Positions 33,079-41,747 of a DNA stretch of 64,000 bases are shown piece after piece. The notes below the pieces were generated by a model. That model searched no databases, was not told the origin of the DNA, and saw only the letters and a list, made by a program, of their open reading frames with translations. The position numbers and the translations under genes were made by a program. The DNA is taken from positions 1 through 64,000 of the forward strand of contig NZ_BIMD01000012.1 of assembly GCF_004000905.1 (NCBI RefSeq), given 5' to 3'. The number at the start of each line of letters is the position of its first letter. Positions within the stretch are counted from its first letter, which is position 1. The DNA comes from Paenibacillus humicus NBRC 102415. Lineage in GTDB: Bacteria > Bacillota > Bacilli > Paenibacillales > Paenibacillaceae.

Positions 33079-34443
33079 ATGAGTGTACGAATGAATGACA
33101 GCCGCATGTTCATCTGGAAGCTGGCAGCCGCTTTCGCGTTGATGCTGCTGGCCCTCGCCTGCGCCAAAGCCTTTGCCGGAAGCGCCTCCGCGCATGGCTA
33201 TATCGATTCCCCGTCCAGCCGCTCCAAGCTGTGCAGCACCGGCGTCAACACCGGCTGCGGCGCGATTCAGTACGAGCCTCAGAGTCTTGAGGCCAAAGGC
33301 AACTTCCCGACAGGCGGCCCGGCCGACGGCCAAATTACGGGCGCAGGCGCCTTCCCGGAGATGAATGTGCAATCCGCGACGCGCTGGAGCAAAGTCAACC
33401 TGAGCGGCGGCTCGAACACGTTCACGTGGAAGCTGACGGCCCGCCATGCCACGGCCGAATGGAAATACTACATCACCAAAAAAGGCTGGGATCCGAACAA
33501 GGCGATCGCCCGAGCGGATCTTGAGCAGTTCTGCTACATCAAGGATACAGGCAAGCAGCCTGAAGCCACCGTCACGCATACTTGCAGCGTGCCGACCGAC
33601 CGCAGCGGCTACTACGTCATCCTCGGCGTCTGGGAAATCGCGGACACCGGCAACGCCTTCTACCAAGCCATCGACGTCAACCTGACGAACGGCGGCGGCA
33701 CGCCGGCCGACACGACAGCTCCATCTGTCCCGGGCAACCTGCGCTCCACGACGGTATCTTCCACCAGCGTAGGCCTCGCCTGGAACTCCTCCTCCGACAA
33801 TGTCGGCGTTACCGGCTACAAAGTCTATCGCGGCACGACGCTGCTGGCCACCGTGTCCGGCTCCACGACGACCTACACGGCAACCGGCCTGACGGCCGGC
33901 ACCGCCTACAGCTTCACGGTCCAGGCCGTTGACGCCGCAGGCAACGCCAGCGCTTCCAGCGCCCCCCTGAACGTCACGACGCCGACGGGCTCCACGCCGG
34001 ACACGACGGCTCCGACCGTGCCTGGCGGCCTTCATATCCATACCTTCGACGCCTCCAGCATCTCGCTCATGTGGAGCGCTTCGACGGATAACGTAGGCGT
34101 CACCGGCTACCGCATCTACAACGGCTCCACCCTGGTCGCCACCGTCTCCGGTACGACGCTCGAGTACAAGGTGAGCGGCCTCAGCGCCGGCACCTCCTAC
34201 ACTCTGAGCGTGCAGGCTGTCGATGCGGCCGGCAACGTCAGCCCGTCGGCGACCGTTGCCGGCAAGACTTCCGACTCCACGACGCCGCCGACCGGCCCTC
34301 AAGCCTGGGCCGCTGGCGTCGCCTATAAAATAGGCGATCTCGTCACTTACGGCGGCAAGACGTATTCCTGCCGCCAGAACCACACCTCCCTGACAGGTTG
34401 GGAGCCGCCATCGACGCCGGCCCTGTGGCTGCTGCAAACCTGA
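33079..34443 (+). CDS. Secreted lytic polysaccharide monooxygenase (AA10) with two FnIII and a CBM5/12
   Basis: A 454-residue secreted copper enzyme that oxidatively cleaves chitin or cellulose. The signal peptide ends ASA before HGYIDSP, so His39 becomes the N-terminal His of the copper brace. The second His is in TARHATAEWKYY (about 123) and the axial aromatic is in GNAFYQAIDVN (about 194). Two fibronectin III domains cover about 212-300 and 307-395, each with the repeated core SSDNVGVTGYKVY or STDNVGVTGYRIY. A C-terminal chitin-binding module (AWAAGVAYKIGDLVTYGGKT, CRQNHTS) ends the chain. The start follows AGGAGGCATGATTA. Chitin is the likelier substrate given the CBM5/12. Confidence 0.93.
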   Translation: MSVRMNDSRMFIWKLAAAFALMLLALACAKAFAGSASAHGYIDSPSSRSKLCSTGVNTGCGAIQYEPQSLEAKGNFPTGGPADGQITGAGAFPEMNVQSATRWSKVNLSGGSNTFTWKLTARHATAEWKYYITKKGWDPNKAIARADLEQFCYIKDTGKQPEATVTHTCSVPTDRSGYYVILGVWEIADTGNAFYQAIDVNLTNGGGTPADTTAPSVPGNLRSTTVSSTSVGLAWNSSSDNVGVTGYKVYRGTTLLATVSGSTTTYTATGLTAGTAYSFTVQAVDAAGNASASSAPLNVTTPTGSTPDTTAPTVPGGLHIHTFDASSISLMWSASTDNVGVTGYRIYNGSTLVATVSGTTLEYKVSGLSAGTSYTLSVQAVDAAGNVSPSATVAGKTSDSTTPPTGPQAWAAGVAYKIGDLVTYGGKTYSCRQNHTSLTGWEPPSTPALWLLQT

Positions 34444-34478
34444 CGAGGCTTCCGATCCAAAAAAGGAGAATAGCGAAG

Positions 34479-34505
34479 AGCCCCTGCCTCCGGCAGGGGC
34501 TTTTT
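34479..34505 (+). terminator. Terminator after the AA10 gene
   Basis: AGCCCCTGCC/GGCAGGGGCT perfect stem, 3-nt loop, TTTTT. Confidence 0.9.
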
Positions 34506-34604
34506 CGGCCTATAACCAGCTATTCGGAAAAGGAATATCAAGACAGGTATTCGAAGTGCTAAACTAGGTAAAAGACTAGCAAGCGCGGCACAAGGAGGCC
34601 CTTC

Positions 34605-35537
34605 ATGAGTACCCCCACCCTTAAGGACAAGCTGCTGAGCCGGCAGAGCGGCATCATCACCTACGGCATGACCCCGCCCAAAAATACGCATCCGGCGGAG
34701 AAGGTGAGGGAAATCGCCGACAAGCAGATCGAGCGTCTGCAGGGCATCGGCCTCGACGGCCTCGTGCTGTACGACGTCCAGGACGAAGCCCAGCGCACCG
34801 ACAAGGACCGGCCCTTCCCCTATCTGGCCTCGCTTGATCCGACCGCCTATTATCGGGACTATCTCCAGCAGGAGCTCGGCCTTCCGGCTGTCATCTACCA
34901 CTGCGTCGCCGGCGGGAGCCGAAGCGAGCTGGAGGAATGGATTCACCAGAACCGCGACGAGCAGCGTTATTCGGTGTTCGTCGGCGCCTCGTCGAGCAGG
35001 CAGCAGGTGCAGGTCAAGCTGCCCGAAGCCTATCGTCTGGGCACCAGCCTGAACGAGAAGCTGATGCTCGGCGGCGTCGTCATCCCGGAACGGCACCGGG
35101 GCAAGGGAGACGAGCATCTGCGCGCGCTCCACAAGCAGGAGTCCGGCTGCGCCTTCTTCATCTCCCAGGCGACCTACGACGTGGAGGCGTCCAAAAGCTT
35201 TCTGTCCGACTACTACTACCACTGCCGCGACAACGGCATCGGCATGGCGCCGATTCTGTTCAATCTGGCGCCATGCGGCTCCGCGAAAACGCTGGAGTTC
35301 ATGAAGTGGCTCGGCATCAGCATCCCCAAGTGGCTCGAGAACGAGCTGATTCATTCCCACGATATTCTGGACAAATCGGTCCAGCTCTCGCGGGAGACCT
35401 TCCGCGAGCTGTATCAGTTCGGCCTGGAGAAGGGCATCCCGATCGGCTGCAGCATCGAGAGCGTATCAACCCGCAAGGTCGAGATCGAAGCTTCCATTCA
35501 GCTGGTGAAGGACATCAAATCCGATATGAGACGCTGA
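34605..35537 (+). CDS. Methylenetetrahydrofolate reductase-like protein
   Basis: A 310-residue protein resembling the MTHFR (MetF) TIM-barrel family. The N-terminal segment SGIITYGMTPPKN is reminiscent of the catalytic-Glu strand of MetF, but here the usual Glu is replaced by Thr (YGMTPP where MetF has EF.PP). IERLQGIGLDGLVLYDVQDE follows. The C-terminal half has DNGIGMAPILFNLAPCGS, like the PGI.PI region. The substitution suggests it may not reduce methylene-THF. The start has AAGGAGGCCCTTC upstream. It stands alone between terminators. Confidence 0.7.
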   Translation: MSTPTLKDKLLSRQSGIITYGMTPPKNTHPAEKVREIADKQIERLQGIGLDGLVLYDVQDEAQRTDKDRPFPYLASLDPTAYYRDYLQQELGLPAVIYHCVAGGSRSELEEWIHQNRDEQRYSVFVGASSSRQQVQVKLPEAYRLGTSLNEKLMLGGVVIPERHRGKGDEHLRALHKQESGCAFFISQATYDVEASKSFLSDYYYHCRDNGIGMAPILFNLAPCGSAKTLEFMKWLGISIPKWLENELIHSHDILDKSVQLSRETFRELYQFGLEKGIPIGCSIESVSTRKVEIEASIQLVKDIKSDMRR

Positions 35538-35580
35538 AGCCCTGCCTCAGGCAGAAGGCAGCTGGCGGGTTTGCAGGACG

Positions 35581-35605
35581 AAGAGCGCCTCGGCGCTCTT
35601 TTTTT
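35581..35605 (+). terminator. Terminator of the MetF-like gene
   Basis: AAGAGCGCC/GGCGCTCTT perfect stem, 2-nt loop, followed by a T run. Confidence 0.9.
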
Positions 35606-35625
35606 CATTGTGCCGTCCGCGCCCA

Positions 35626-35654
35626 TTGACAGCGAAGCCCTACCCCATTATATT
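35626..35654 (+). promoter_or_regulatory. Strong sigma-A promoter of the marR-MFS pair
   Basis: Exact TTGACA (35626-35631), 17-bp spacer and TATATT (35649-35654). The MarR operator begins 2 nt downstream and covers the expected start point. Confidence 0.85.
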
Positions 35655-35656
35655 CG

Positions 35657-35668
35657 TTGTACATACAA
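35657..35668. promoter_or_regulatory. MarR operator, copy 1
   Basis: TTGTACATACAA, immediately downstream of the -10 box. Its exact reverse complement occurs again at 36201, upstream of the MFS gene. Flanking AAAATT is also shared in part. Confidence 0.7.
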
Positions 35669-35691
35669 AATTGAAAGGAGATGGTTGATCC

Positions 35692-36141
35692 ATGGATACC
35701 AATCCTCAAGCTCAACAGGGACCGGATGACGGCTTCCTGGATACATGCCTGTTCTTCACCGCCAACCGTCTCGGACGCGCCATCACCCGAATGGCGGAGG
35801 AGGAATTTGCGCCGACCGGACTGACGCCCATGTACGGCTATGTCATCCGCCTCGTCAATGGATCGCCGGGCATCTCGCAGAAGGAGCTGGCCTCCAAGCT
35901 CTCCATCGCGCCCTCCACTCTGACCCGCTTCATCGACAAGCTGGAGATTCGGCGGCTTGCCGAGCGCCGTGTCGACGGCAAAACCGTCCGCGTCTATCCG
36001 ACGCCCAAAGGACTGGAGCTTGGCGATACGATCGTCGAGGCTTCCCGCAGCCTTCGCGTCCGCTACGAGGAGCTGCTCGGACCCGAGATGGCCCGCAAGC
36101 TGTCGGAAGATTTGAAGACCGCCAGCGGAACGCTGGAATAA
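35692..36141 (+). CDS. MarR-family regulator
   Basis: A 149-residue winged-helix regulator. The N-terminal helix carries FFTANRLGRAITRMAEEEFA. The DNA-binding segment is ISQKELASKLSIAPSTLTRFIDKLEIRRLAERRVDGKTVRVYPT, residues about 65-107, with the wing at RRVDGKTVRVY. It is preceded by AAAGGAGATGGTTGATCC. The neighbouring MFS gene and the duplicated operator make it a probable local repressor of itself and of the transporter. Confidence 0.88.
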   Translation: MDTNPQAQQGPDDGFLDTCLFFTANRLGRAITRMAEEEFAPTGLTPMYGYVIRLVNGSPGISQKELASKLSIAPSTLTRFIDKLEIRRLAERRVDGKTVRVYPTPKGLELGDTIVEASRSLRVRYEELLGPEMARKLSEDLKTASGTLE

Positions 36142-36200
36142 CCGCCCTTAAATCCGGACTTCGCCAAGCTGCAAGACTTGCGGAGATTCGTTTTCATATA

Positions 36201-36212
36201 TTGTATGTACAA
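36201..36212. promoter_or_regulatory. MarR operator, copy 2
   Basis: TTGTATGTACAA is the exact reverse complement of the site at 35657-35668. It overlaps a TATATT (36197-36202) and lies 25 nt before the TTG start of the MFS gene. Confidence 0.7.
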
Positions 36213-36236
36213 CTAAAATTAAAGGCGGTCTGATTC

Positions 36237-37511
36237 TTGAACCTCAATTCTCCGCAAGCAAAGCCGCTCCATTACGGCTGGTTCGTGCTGGCCGTCACAT
36301 TCGTCACGCTGCTTGTGTCCGCAGGCGTCCGCTCCATGCCGAGCCTGTTCATGCTCCCCTTCCAGAACGAATTCGGCTGGAGCAGGGGCAGCATCTCGGG
36401 CGTCGTCTCCATCGGAATCCTGCTCTACGGACTGGCCGGCCCCTTCTCGGCCGCCCTCCTGCTCCGATTCGGCATCAAGCGTGTCGTTGTGCTCTCTCTG
36501 GCCGCTCTCGCCGCAAGCCTGGCTCTGACTCCGTTCATCACCCGCCTATGGCAATTCGAGCTGCTGTGGGGCGTCCTGTCCGGCCTCAGCACCGGCATGA
36601 TGGCCAATGTGCTCGGGGTGACCGTCGCCAGCCGGTGGTTCGTCAAGCGCCGCGGACTCGTCGTCGGCATGCTGACCGCCAGCGCCGCCACCGGCCAGCT
36701 GCTGTTCCTGCCGCTGCTGGCGAAGATCACCGTCGGCTCCGGATGGAGAACGGCGGTGCTTGCGGCGGTCGCAGCGGTCATTGCCGTCCTGCTGCTCGTC
36801 GCCCTGTTCATGAAAGACCATCCTCATCAGGCTGGTCTCGCCCCTTACGGATCCGACGACACATCGCCGCCAGAACCGTTCCGCGGCAATGTGTTCCTCG
36901 GCCCGCTGCAGGCGCTGCGCGATGCGGCCCGGACGCCGGTGTTCTGGCTGCTCTCCGGCACCTTTTTCTTCTGCGGGTTCTCGACCAACGGCCTGATCGG
37001 CACCCACCTCATTCCCGCCTGCGGCGATGCCGGCATCGCCGCCGTGACGGCCGCCGGGCTGCTGGCGCTCATGGGCATGTTCGACCTCGTCGGGACGACC
37101 TTGTCGGGCTGGCTGTCCGACCGGTTCGACAGCCGCCGGCTGCTGTTCTGGTACTACGGGCTGCGCGGACTGTCCCTGCTCTTCCTGCCATACGCCCTCC
37201 ATGCAAGCCCCGTCAACCTGCTGATCTTTTCCGTCTTCTACGGACTGGACTGGATCGCCACGGTCCCTCCCACCGTCAAGCTGGCCGCGGAGGCGTTCGG
37301 CAAAGAGAGATCCGGCATGATCTTCGGCTGGATCGTCGTCTTCCACCAGATCGGCGCTTCAACGGCCGCTTATGGCGCCGGCCTGATCCGGGATTTCATG
37401 GGCAGCTATACCGTCGCATTCGCGATGGCTGGCTTCGCCTGCCTGTTCGCGGCTCTCATGGCCGTCCGTATCCGGGCCGCCGGAACGGTTAGCGGCAGCC
37501 TGGGGGCTTGA
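36237..37511 (+). CDS. MFS transporter (oxalate/formate antiporter-like)
   Basis: A 424-residue, 12-helix major facilitator. The first helix (HYGWFVLAVTFVTLLVSAG) followed by NEFGWSRGSISGVVSIGILLYGLAGP and then LLWGVLSGLSTGMMANVLGVTVASRWFVKRRGLVVG is typical of the OFA/monocarboxylate branch. A second half with GWLSDRFDSRRLLFWYYG follows. The start is TTG at 36237 behind AAAGGCGGT. The substrate is probably an organic acid or a drug-like compound sensed by the MarR protein. Confidence 0.85.
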   Translation: MNLNSPQAKPLHYGWFVLAVTFVTLLVSAGVRSMPSLFMLPFQNEFGWSRGSISGVVSIGILLYGLAGPFSAALLLRFGIKRVVVLSLAALAASLALTPFITRLWQFELLWGVLSGLSTGMMANVLGVTVASRWFVKRRGLVVGMLTASAATGQLLFLPLLAKITVGSGWRTAVLAAVAAVIAVLLLVALFMKDHPHQAGLAPYGSDDTSPPEPFRGNVFLGPLQALRDAARTPVFWLLSGTFFFCGFSTNGLIGTHLIPACGDAGIAAVTAAGLLALMGMFDLVGTTLSGWLSDRFDSRRLLFWYYGLRGLSLLFLPYALHASPVNLLIFSVFYGLDWIATVPPTVKLAAEAFGKERSGMIFGWIVVFHQIGASTAAYGAGLIRDFMGSYTVAFAMAGFACLFAALMAVRIRAAGTVSGSLGA

Positions 37512-37673
37512 ATAGGCTTGAAAAGAGATTAAAGCACGGCCCCAGCCTGCTCCTCGCCTCTGGTCCTTATTCCTGAGCCTCCGCCTCCCTATAGTCGGCC
37601 TTGCGGACGGCCGGCGACCGGCTCCCCGGCCTCTGGCTCCAAGGCGGGAGCCTGCATAGTGGGATCACGGCAA

Positions 37674-37716
37674 GAAAGCCCGGCTGCGGATGACCTTCAT
37701 CCATAGCCGGGCTTTC
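37674..37716 (-). terminator. Terminator of the DNA-repair gene pair
   Basis: A 12-bp perfect stem GAAAGCCCGGCT/AGCCGGGCTTTC; the minus-strand tail is T-rich (TTTCTTG). Nothing else was recognised between 37512 and 37673. Confidence 0.7.
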
Positions 37717-37719
37717 GGA

Positions 37720-38829
37720 TTATGCGCGCGCTTCTGCCGCCGGCATCGTCAGCTCGAACGGTCCGGCCGCGAGCTCGACGCCGTTGACCAGCACCTTCAG
37801 GGCATGGACGCCCGGGTAGTAGCGGCGGGTCGTGATCGGCTTCAAGGCATGATGCCGGGCGACGGCGGAAATTCCCGGCGGGTAGCTGCGCTCCGACAGC
37901 TTGAACCGCTTGCCCGAGAGGCTGCCGCTTGCCTTGACGAAGCCGATCTCATATTCGATCCGCAGCGGCACGGAATATTCTCCCCGATTGTGCACTTCAA
38001 AGGAAAATTCAAGCTCGCCCCCGAACTCTACCGACGGCGTCAGGATGCGGAACCGCTCCACGCCGGCATCGGCCGCGGCCGGATAGCCGAACAGCGCCAG
38101 CGCCTCCGGCAATCCCTGCTTGAGCAAGGTGCGGCAGCCGTGCTTCAGGATCCAGTCCGTCCGGGCCGAGCTTCCGATCTCGCGGACAGCCAGCTCCAGC
38201 ACCCGCTGCGGGTGGTCTTTGGCGATATCGTTGAGATTGTTGGCAACGCTGCGCCTGACATATTCGCTGGCATCGTCCAGCATTGTCTCCAGCAGGCTGA
38301 GCACAGGCTCGGGATTCCGGACGAACACGGGCAGCCTCGTCCCCCAAGGAAGCCGCGGGCGGCAGCCTTCGCTTGCGAGCCTCCTGACATGCTCGTCGGG
38401 GCTTTTGGACCAGAGCGCGAGCCGCTCCATGACGGCCTCCGGGCGGCGTTGCAGGAACGGACGAATCGCGAATTCCGATGTCGAATACCGGCTGATCTCG
38501 GCCAATGCCGCGAGGGAGGCCGGCTCATGCTCCGGCTTCTCCATGCCTCTAAGCTCGATGAAATCGGGAAAGAAGATATATTCGACGCCACGGAACTCTT
38601 TCGCCGCCTGACATAAGAGATGCAGAGCCATTTCGTACGATTCCGGCAGCGTGTCCCGCAGCGCGAGCGTGACGAGCCTCATCCTTTCCTTGAACGGAGC
38701 CTCCCCCCAGGGGTCGCGGTGAACCAGGTCCATGAACCGTCCCGCCGGAAAGGCCGGCTCCAGCTTGCGGAGCGTATCCGCGACGGCTTCAAGCTTCTCA
38801 TCGGTGTACAAATTGCGCAGCGGCTCCAT
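37720..38829 (-). CDS. AlkD-like DNA alkylation repair protein with C-terminal beta domain
   Basis: A 369-residue HEAT-repeat protein of the AlkC/AlkD alkylpurine-glycosylase family. Helical repeats fill about residues 1-245. They include SRYSTSEFAIRPFLQRRPEAV, SEGCRPRLPWGTRLP and the segment ASEYVRRSVANNLNDIAKDHP, which resembles the DNA-contacting repeats. The C-terminal third (about 255-365) is beta-rich and Ig-like (GELEFSFEVHNRGEYSVPLR, HALKPITTRRYYPGVHAL), as in AlkC-type members. It is 9 nt downstream of a UDG-like gene on the same strand, so the two are co-transcribed. Confidence 0.85.
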   Translation of the reverse strand: MEPLRNLYTDEKLEAVADTLRKLEPAFPAGRFMDLVHRDPWGEAPFKERMRLVTLALRDTLPESYEMALHLLCQAAKEFRGVEYIFFPDFIELRGMEKPEHEPASLAALAEISRYSTSEFAIRPFLQRRPEAVMERLALWSKSPDEHVRRLASEGCRPRLPWGTRLPVFVRNPEPVLSLLETMLDDASEYVRRSVANNLNDIAKDHPQRVLELAVREIGSSARTDWILKHGCRTLLKQGLPEALALFGYPAAADAGVERFRILTPSVEFGGELEFSFEVHNRGEYSVPLRIEYEIGFVKASGSLSGKRFKLSERSYPPGISAVARHHALKPITTRRYYPGVHALKVLVNGVELAAGPFELTMPAAEARA

Positions 38830-38838
38830 CGTTCGGCT

Positions 38839-39954
38839 TCACAACTCCTCTAGGTTTAATAAAGACCGCTCAGCTCCCATTGCAGGAGACTGATAGGCAA
38901 AATCCGGCTTGAAATCCCGCATGCGCTCCAGCATGCCGGGCAGTGCGGCTTCAAACTGCGAATGGCGGCTGCCATTGGCGCCCGACGGATGCGGAAAGCC
39001 CCAGAGCACTTGAGCTTCGGAAAGCCATCCGTCTGCGGCAAGCAGCCGCAGCGCCTCCTCGACGGCGCGGCCGAGGGGAATGATCAGAGGCTTGTGCATC
39101 GAGCTCAGCTCGGTCCCCATATGGCCAATCATGATCTCGGCCAGCAGCGGGCTTCGTCTCAGCGGCGGACGATGGCCCGAGTAATTCGCCCCGTCCATGA
39201 ATACCGGACAAGGCAGCACCGATGTCGTATGGACCAAGCGGTGATCCAGCAGGGCAAACGGCTCCCCTGCCGGGAAATGCAGGTGTGCCTGCGCGGCAGA
39301 ATTCTGCTCCTTCATTCCATCCGCAGCCTCATGCCCGTCAAGGCCGGCCGGAGAACCAGCAAGCCCGTCGGAGGCTGGCGAATGCTTGCCAGCCGGTTCA
39401 CGAGCCGCGCTCTCCGCCGCTTCCCATTCCGCCAGCTTGCCGGGAAGGCCGAGCCGCTCCAGCATGGCCAGCAAGTCGCGCCGCATCGATCCGGCGAATC
39501 TCGCTTCCCGCTTGGCCATCAGACAAGCCCCGGGGGCATCCCGGCCATCGAGCAAGGCGCGGCGCATCGTCCGAAGCGAGATTTCCATCTGCCTCCAGCC
39601 GGGAGTGAGTCCGGCAATCAGAACTTTCGCCCGGCTGCTTGCGATTTCATTATGGGGAGCGTAATATTCCTGCAGTCTCCCCGAGCTCTTCAGCAGCAAG
39701 CCGGGGACAAGCAGCTCGCCGCGCTCGTACCGGTCCCGCTCCGGCAACGACGCCATCACTTCCGCCGCACGGACGAACGCATCCGGGCGGCGCAGGCGAT
39801 CCAGCCCTTGCAGCCCATAACCGCCGAGCTCAGCCATGGCCGAGCCTTGAGCGGGCCAGCTCCATCGGCTGCTGCCTTCTCCGCCGCAATCCGCTCTCTG
39901 CAGCGGGCTGCTGCCGCGATACCGTTCCCATCCGGCATGGTCCATTCCCGCCAT
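38839..39954 (-). CDS. Uracil-DNA-glycosylase-like hypothetical protein
   Basis: A 371-residue protein with a UDG-like pattern. The segment APHNEIASSRAKVLIAGLTPGW (about 98-119) has the shape of strand 1 plus the catalytic loop (usually GxxPG) of UDG families. The late motif GFPHPSGANGSR (about 320-331) parallels the HPSxxN loop that pinches the DNA minor groove. PLIIPLGRAVEEALRLL lies before it, as in UDGs. A charged Ala/Gly/Ser-rich insert of about 50 residues (190-240) separates the halves. The start at 39954 has GGGGAG upstream. Being in an operon with an AlkD-like gene supports a base-excision role. Family membership is an inference. Confidence 0.6.
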   Translation of the reverse strand: MAGMDHAGWERYRGSSPLQRADCGGEGSSRWSWPAQGSAMAELGGYGLQGLDRLRRPDAFVRAAEVMASLPERDRYERGELLVPGLLLKSSGRLQEYYAPHNEIASSRAKVLIAGLTPGWRQMEISLRTMRRALLDGRDAPGACLMAKREARFAGSMRRDLLAMLERLGLPGKLAEWEAAESAAREPAGKHSPASDGLAGSPAGLDGHEAADGMKEQNSAAQAHLHFPAGEPFALLDHRLVHTTSVLPCPVFMDGANYSGHRPPLRRSPLLAEIMIGHMGTELSSMHKPLIIPLGRAVEEALRLLAADGWLSEAQVLWGFPHPSGANGSRHSQFEAALPGMLERMRDFKPDFAYQSPAMGAERSLLNLEEL

Positions 39955-40103
39955 TTTTCTTCTCCCCGCTTTTCCTCATGCCGATCTTCTTCCCATTATA
40001 CCCATGCAATGCTGACAGCTTGTTGTCAGGAAACAAAAAATTCATCAACGCAGCCTCGCCTCAAGCGTTAGACGCCGAAATCCGGCTAGTAGAGCGGAAA
40101 TGC

Positions 40104-40127
40104 AAAAAAACCGGGCTGCCCGCCCGG
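40104..40127 (-). terminator. Terminator of the HD-GYP gene
   Basis: CCGGGC/GCCCGG stem followed on the minus strand by TTTTTTT, 24 nt after the stop. Confidence 0.85.
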
Positions 40128-40151
40128 CCGATTGCCGAAAACCTTGCTCCG

Positions 40152-41747
40152 TCAGGAGCTCTTCCGCTTCCCCAGTCCCCGTTCTTCCATTTTCCCGCCG
40201 GGCAAAAGCCCGCCTGCGCGAGCGGAAGAATCCGAATCGGACGTGCCGGATTGACCCACTCCGCCCATCGCATCGATGAACAGCTTGGCATACTCCGGGT
40301 CCCACTGGGTGCCGCTGCCTTCCTCCAGAATCCGGAGCGCACGGTCGATCGGCATCCCGCGCCTGTAAGGGCGGTCGGAAGTCATCGCATCGAAGGCGTC
40401 GGCCACGGCGATGATTCTGCCCATCATCGGAATATCCATCCCGCTCAGGCCGTCCGGGTACCCTTGGCCGTCATAGCGTTCATGATGGGATCGGACGCCG
40501 GGCAGGAAGGCGGCCATCGCCTCGGCAGGCTCGATCTGCCTCAGGATGTTCTCGCCCATAACGGTATGGAGCTTGATCTGGTCGAACTCCTCGTCGGTCA
40601 GGCGGCCTTCCTTGAGCAGCACGCTGTCCCGGACCCCGATCTTGCCGATATCATGCAGGAGAGCGGTCTTGTGCAGCGCATCTAGCGTCCATGCATTCAG
40701 GCCGGCGGAGCGTCCGATCATGAGCGCGTACCCCGCCACCCGGTCGGAATGGCCCGCCGTATAGGTATCACGGGCATCGAGCGCGGCGGCAAGCGTCGAG
40801 AAGTAGCTCTGCAGCAGCTGCTCGTTCATCTTGGCGCGCTCCTCCAGGCTGCGGATCATATCGTTGAACCCGTCGACGAGCCGGGAGAATTCATCCGAGT
40901 ACAGATCCGGAACGGTAGCGCCCAGATCGCCTCGGCGGACCTGCTGCATCGTCCCGTACAGCTCCTCGATCGGCTGCTTGATGTTGCGACCGAGCAGCCA
41001 GGCGGCAAAGGAAGCGAAGCCCAGGCTGACGATCAGGACGAATCCCGACCAGCCCCAATCCTGATTGTGATGGCCGCTGCCGTGGACAGTCTGGCGGATC
41101 TGCGTGGAGAGCAGGAACAGGATGACGGGCAGCGTTCCGATGACGAATACGCTCAGTTGGAATTTCTGCTGGATCGGCACCAGCACCTTGCCTTCAAGCG
41201 ACAGGCCGCTGATTCCCGCCTTGACGGCACAGTCGCGGATTTGCACAAGCACCGGCCTTACCGCTTGGACCGTCAGGAAAAATTCCACGAGCGCATGCAG
41301 GCAGGCGACGAGAAACGAAGCGATCGCGGCAATGCTCAGGAAGTAGGGCTTGAGGGTAAGCCAGCCGAATTCCACGCTGATGGAGGCCAAGATGAGAGCG
41401 GGTACTATGAAGCCGAACAAATGCGGCCCTATGATTCGCAACACGGCGAGCATCGGCAGGCGGTGGGCTCTCAGATAAGCTGCGCGGATCTCCGTTTCAC
41501 TGAACTGATCCGCCATGAACAGCTTGCGGATCGGCTTCAGATGGCTGCGGAACACAAGTCCCTCCAACGATCCCATGATCAGCAAGGATACGAGCAGCAC
41601 GGCGGTCACAACGGCCAGCTGCTCGCCCTCGACGCCGAGCGTAATCCATATGACAGCTCCTCCTACACCCAAAACGGCCAGGAGAGAGCCAGCCCAATAA
41701 TTGCGGATAAGATTCCGTTGAAAATGACGGTAGCTGCTGGACAACAT
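40152..41747 (-). CDS. Membrane HAMP/HD-GYP cyclic di-GMP phosphodiesterase-type protein
   Basis: A 531-residue protein with six or so hydrophobic helices in the first 290 residues, a HAMP linker (LLGRNIKQPIEELYGTMQQVRRGDLGATVP) and a C-terminal HD-GYP domain. Signature residues are intact: AGHSDRVAGYALMIG, HDIGKIGV, LHTVMGENIL, HHERYDGQGYPDGLSG and VADAFDAMTSDRPYR. HD-GYP enzymes hydrolyse cyclic di-GMP. The start at 41747 has GAGGTCTTC upstream and begins MLSSSYRHFQRN; a GTG at 41783 is in frame but lacks a ribosome site. Confidence 0.88.
   Translation of the reverse strand: MLSSSYRHFQRNLIRNYWAGSLLAVLGVGGAVIWITLGVEGEQLAVVTAVLLVSLLIMGSLEGLVFRSHLKPIRKLFMADQFSETEIRAAYLRAHRLPMLAVLRIIGPHLFGFIVPALILASISVEFGWLTLKPYFLSIAAIASFLVACLHALVEFFLTVQAVRPVLVQIRDCAVKAGISGLSLEGKVLVPIQQKFQLSVFVIGTLPVILFLLSTQIRQTVHGSGHHNQDWGWSGFVLIVSLGFASFAAWLLGRNIKQPIEELYGTMQQVRRGDLGATVPDLYSDEFSRLVDGFNDMIRSLEERAKMNEQLLQSYFSTLAAALDARDTYTAGHSDRVAGYALMIGRSAGLNAWTLDALHKTALLHDIGKIGVRDSVLLKEGRLTDEEFDQIKLHTVMGENILRQIEPAEAMAAFLPGVRSHHERYDGQGYPDGLSGMDIPMMGRIIAVADAFDAMTSDRPYRRGMPIDRALRILEEGSGTQWDPEYAKLFIDAMGGVGQSGTSDSDSSARAGGLLPGGKMEERGLGKRKSS

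Noticed and set aside
33076-34437. A 453-codon frame antisense to the AA10 gene
   Set aside because: Exact mirror of the LPMO gene; Ala/Arg/Gly-rich product with no motif.
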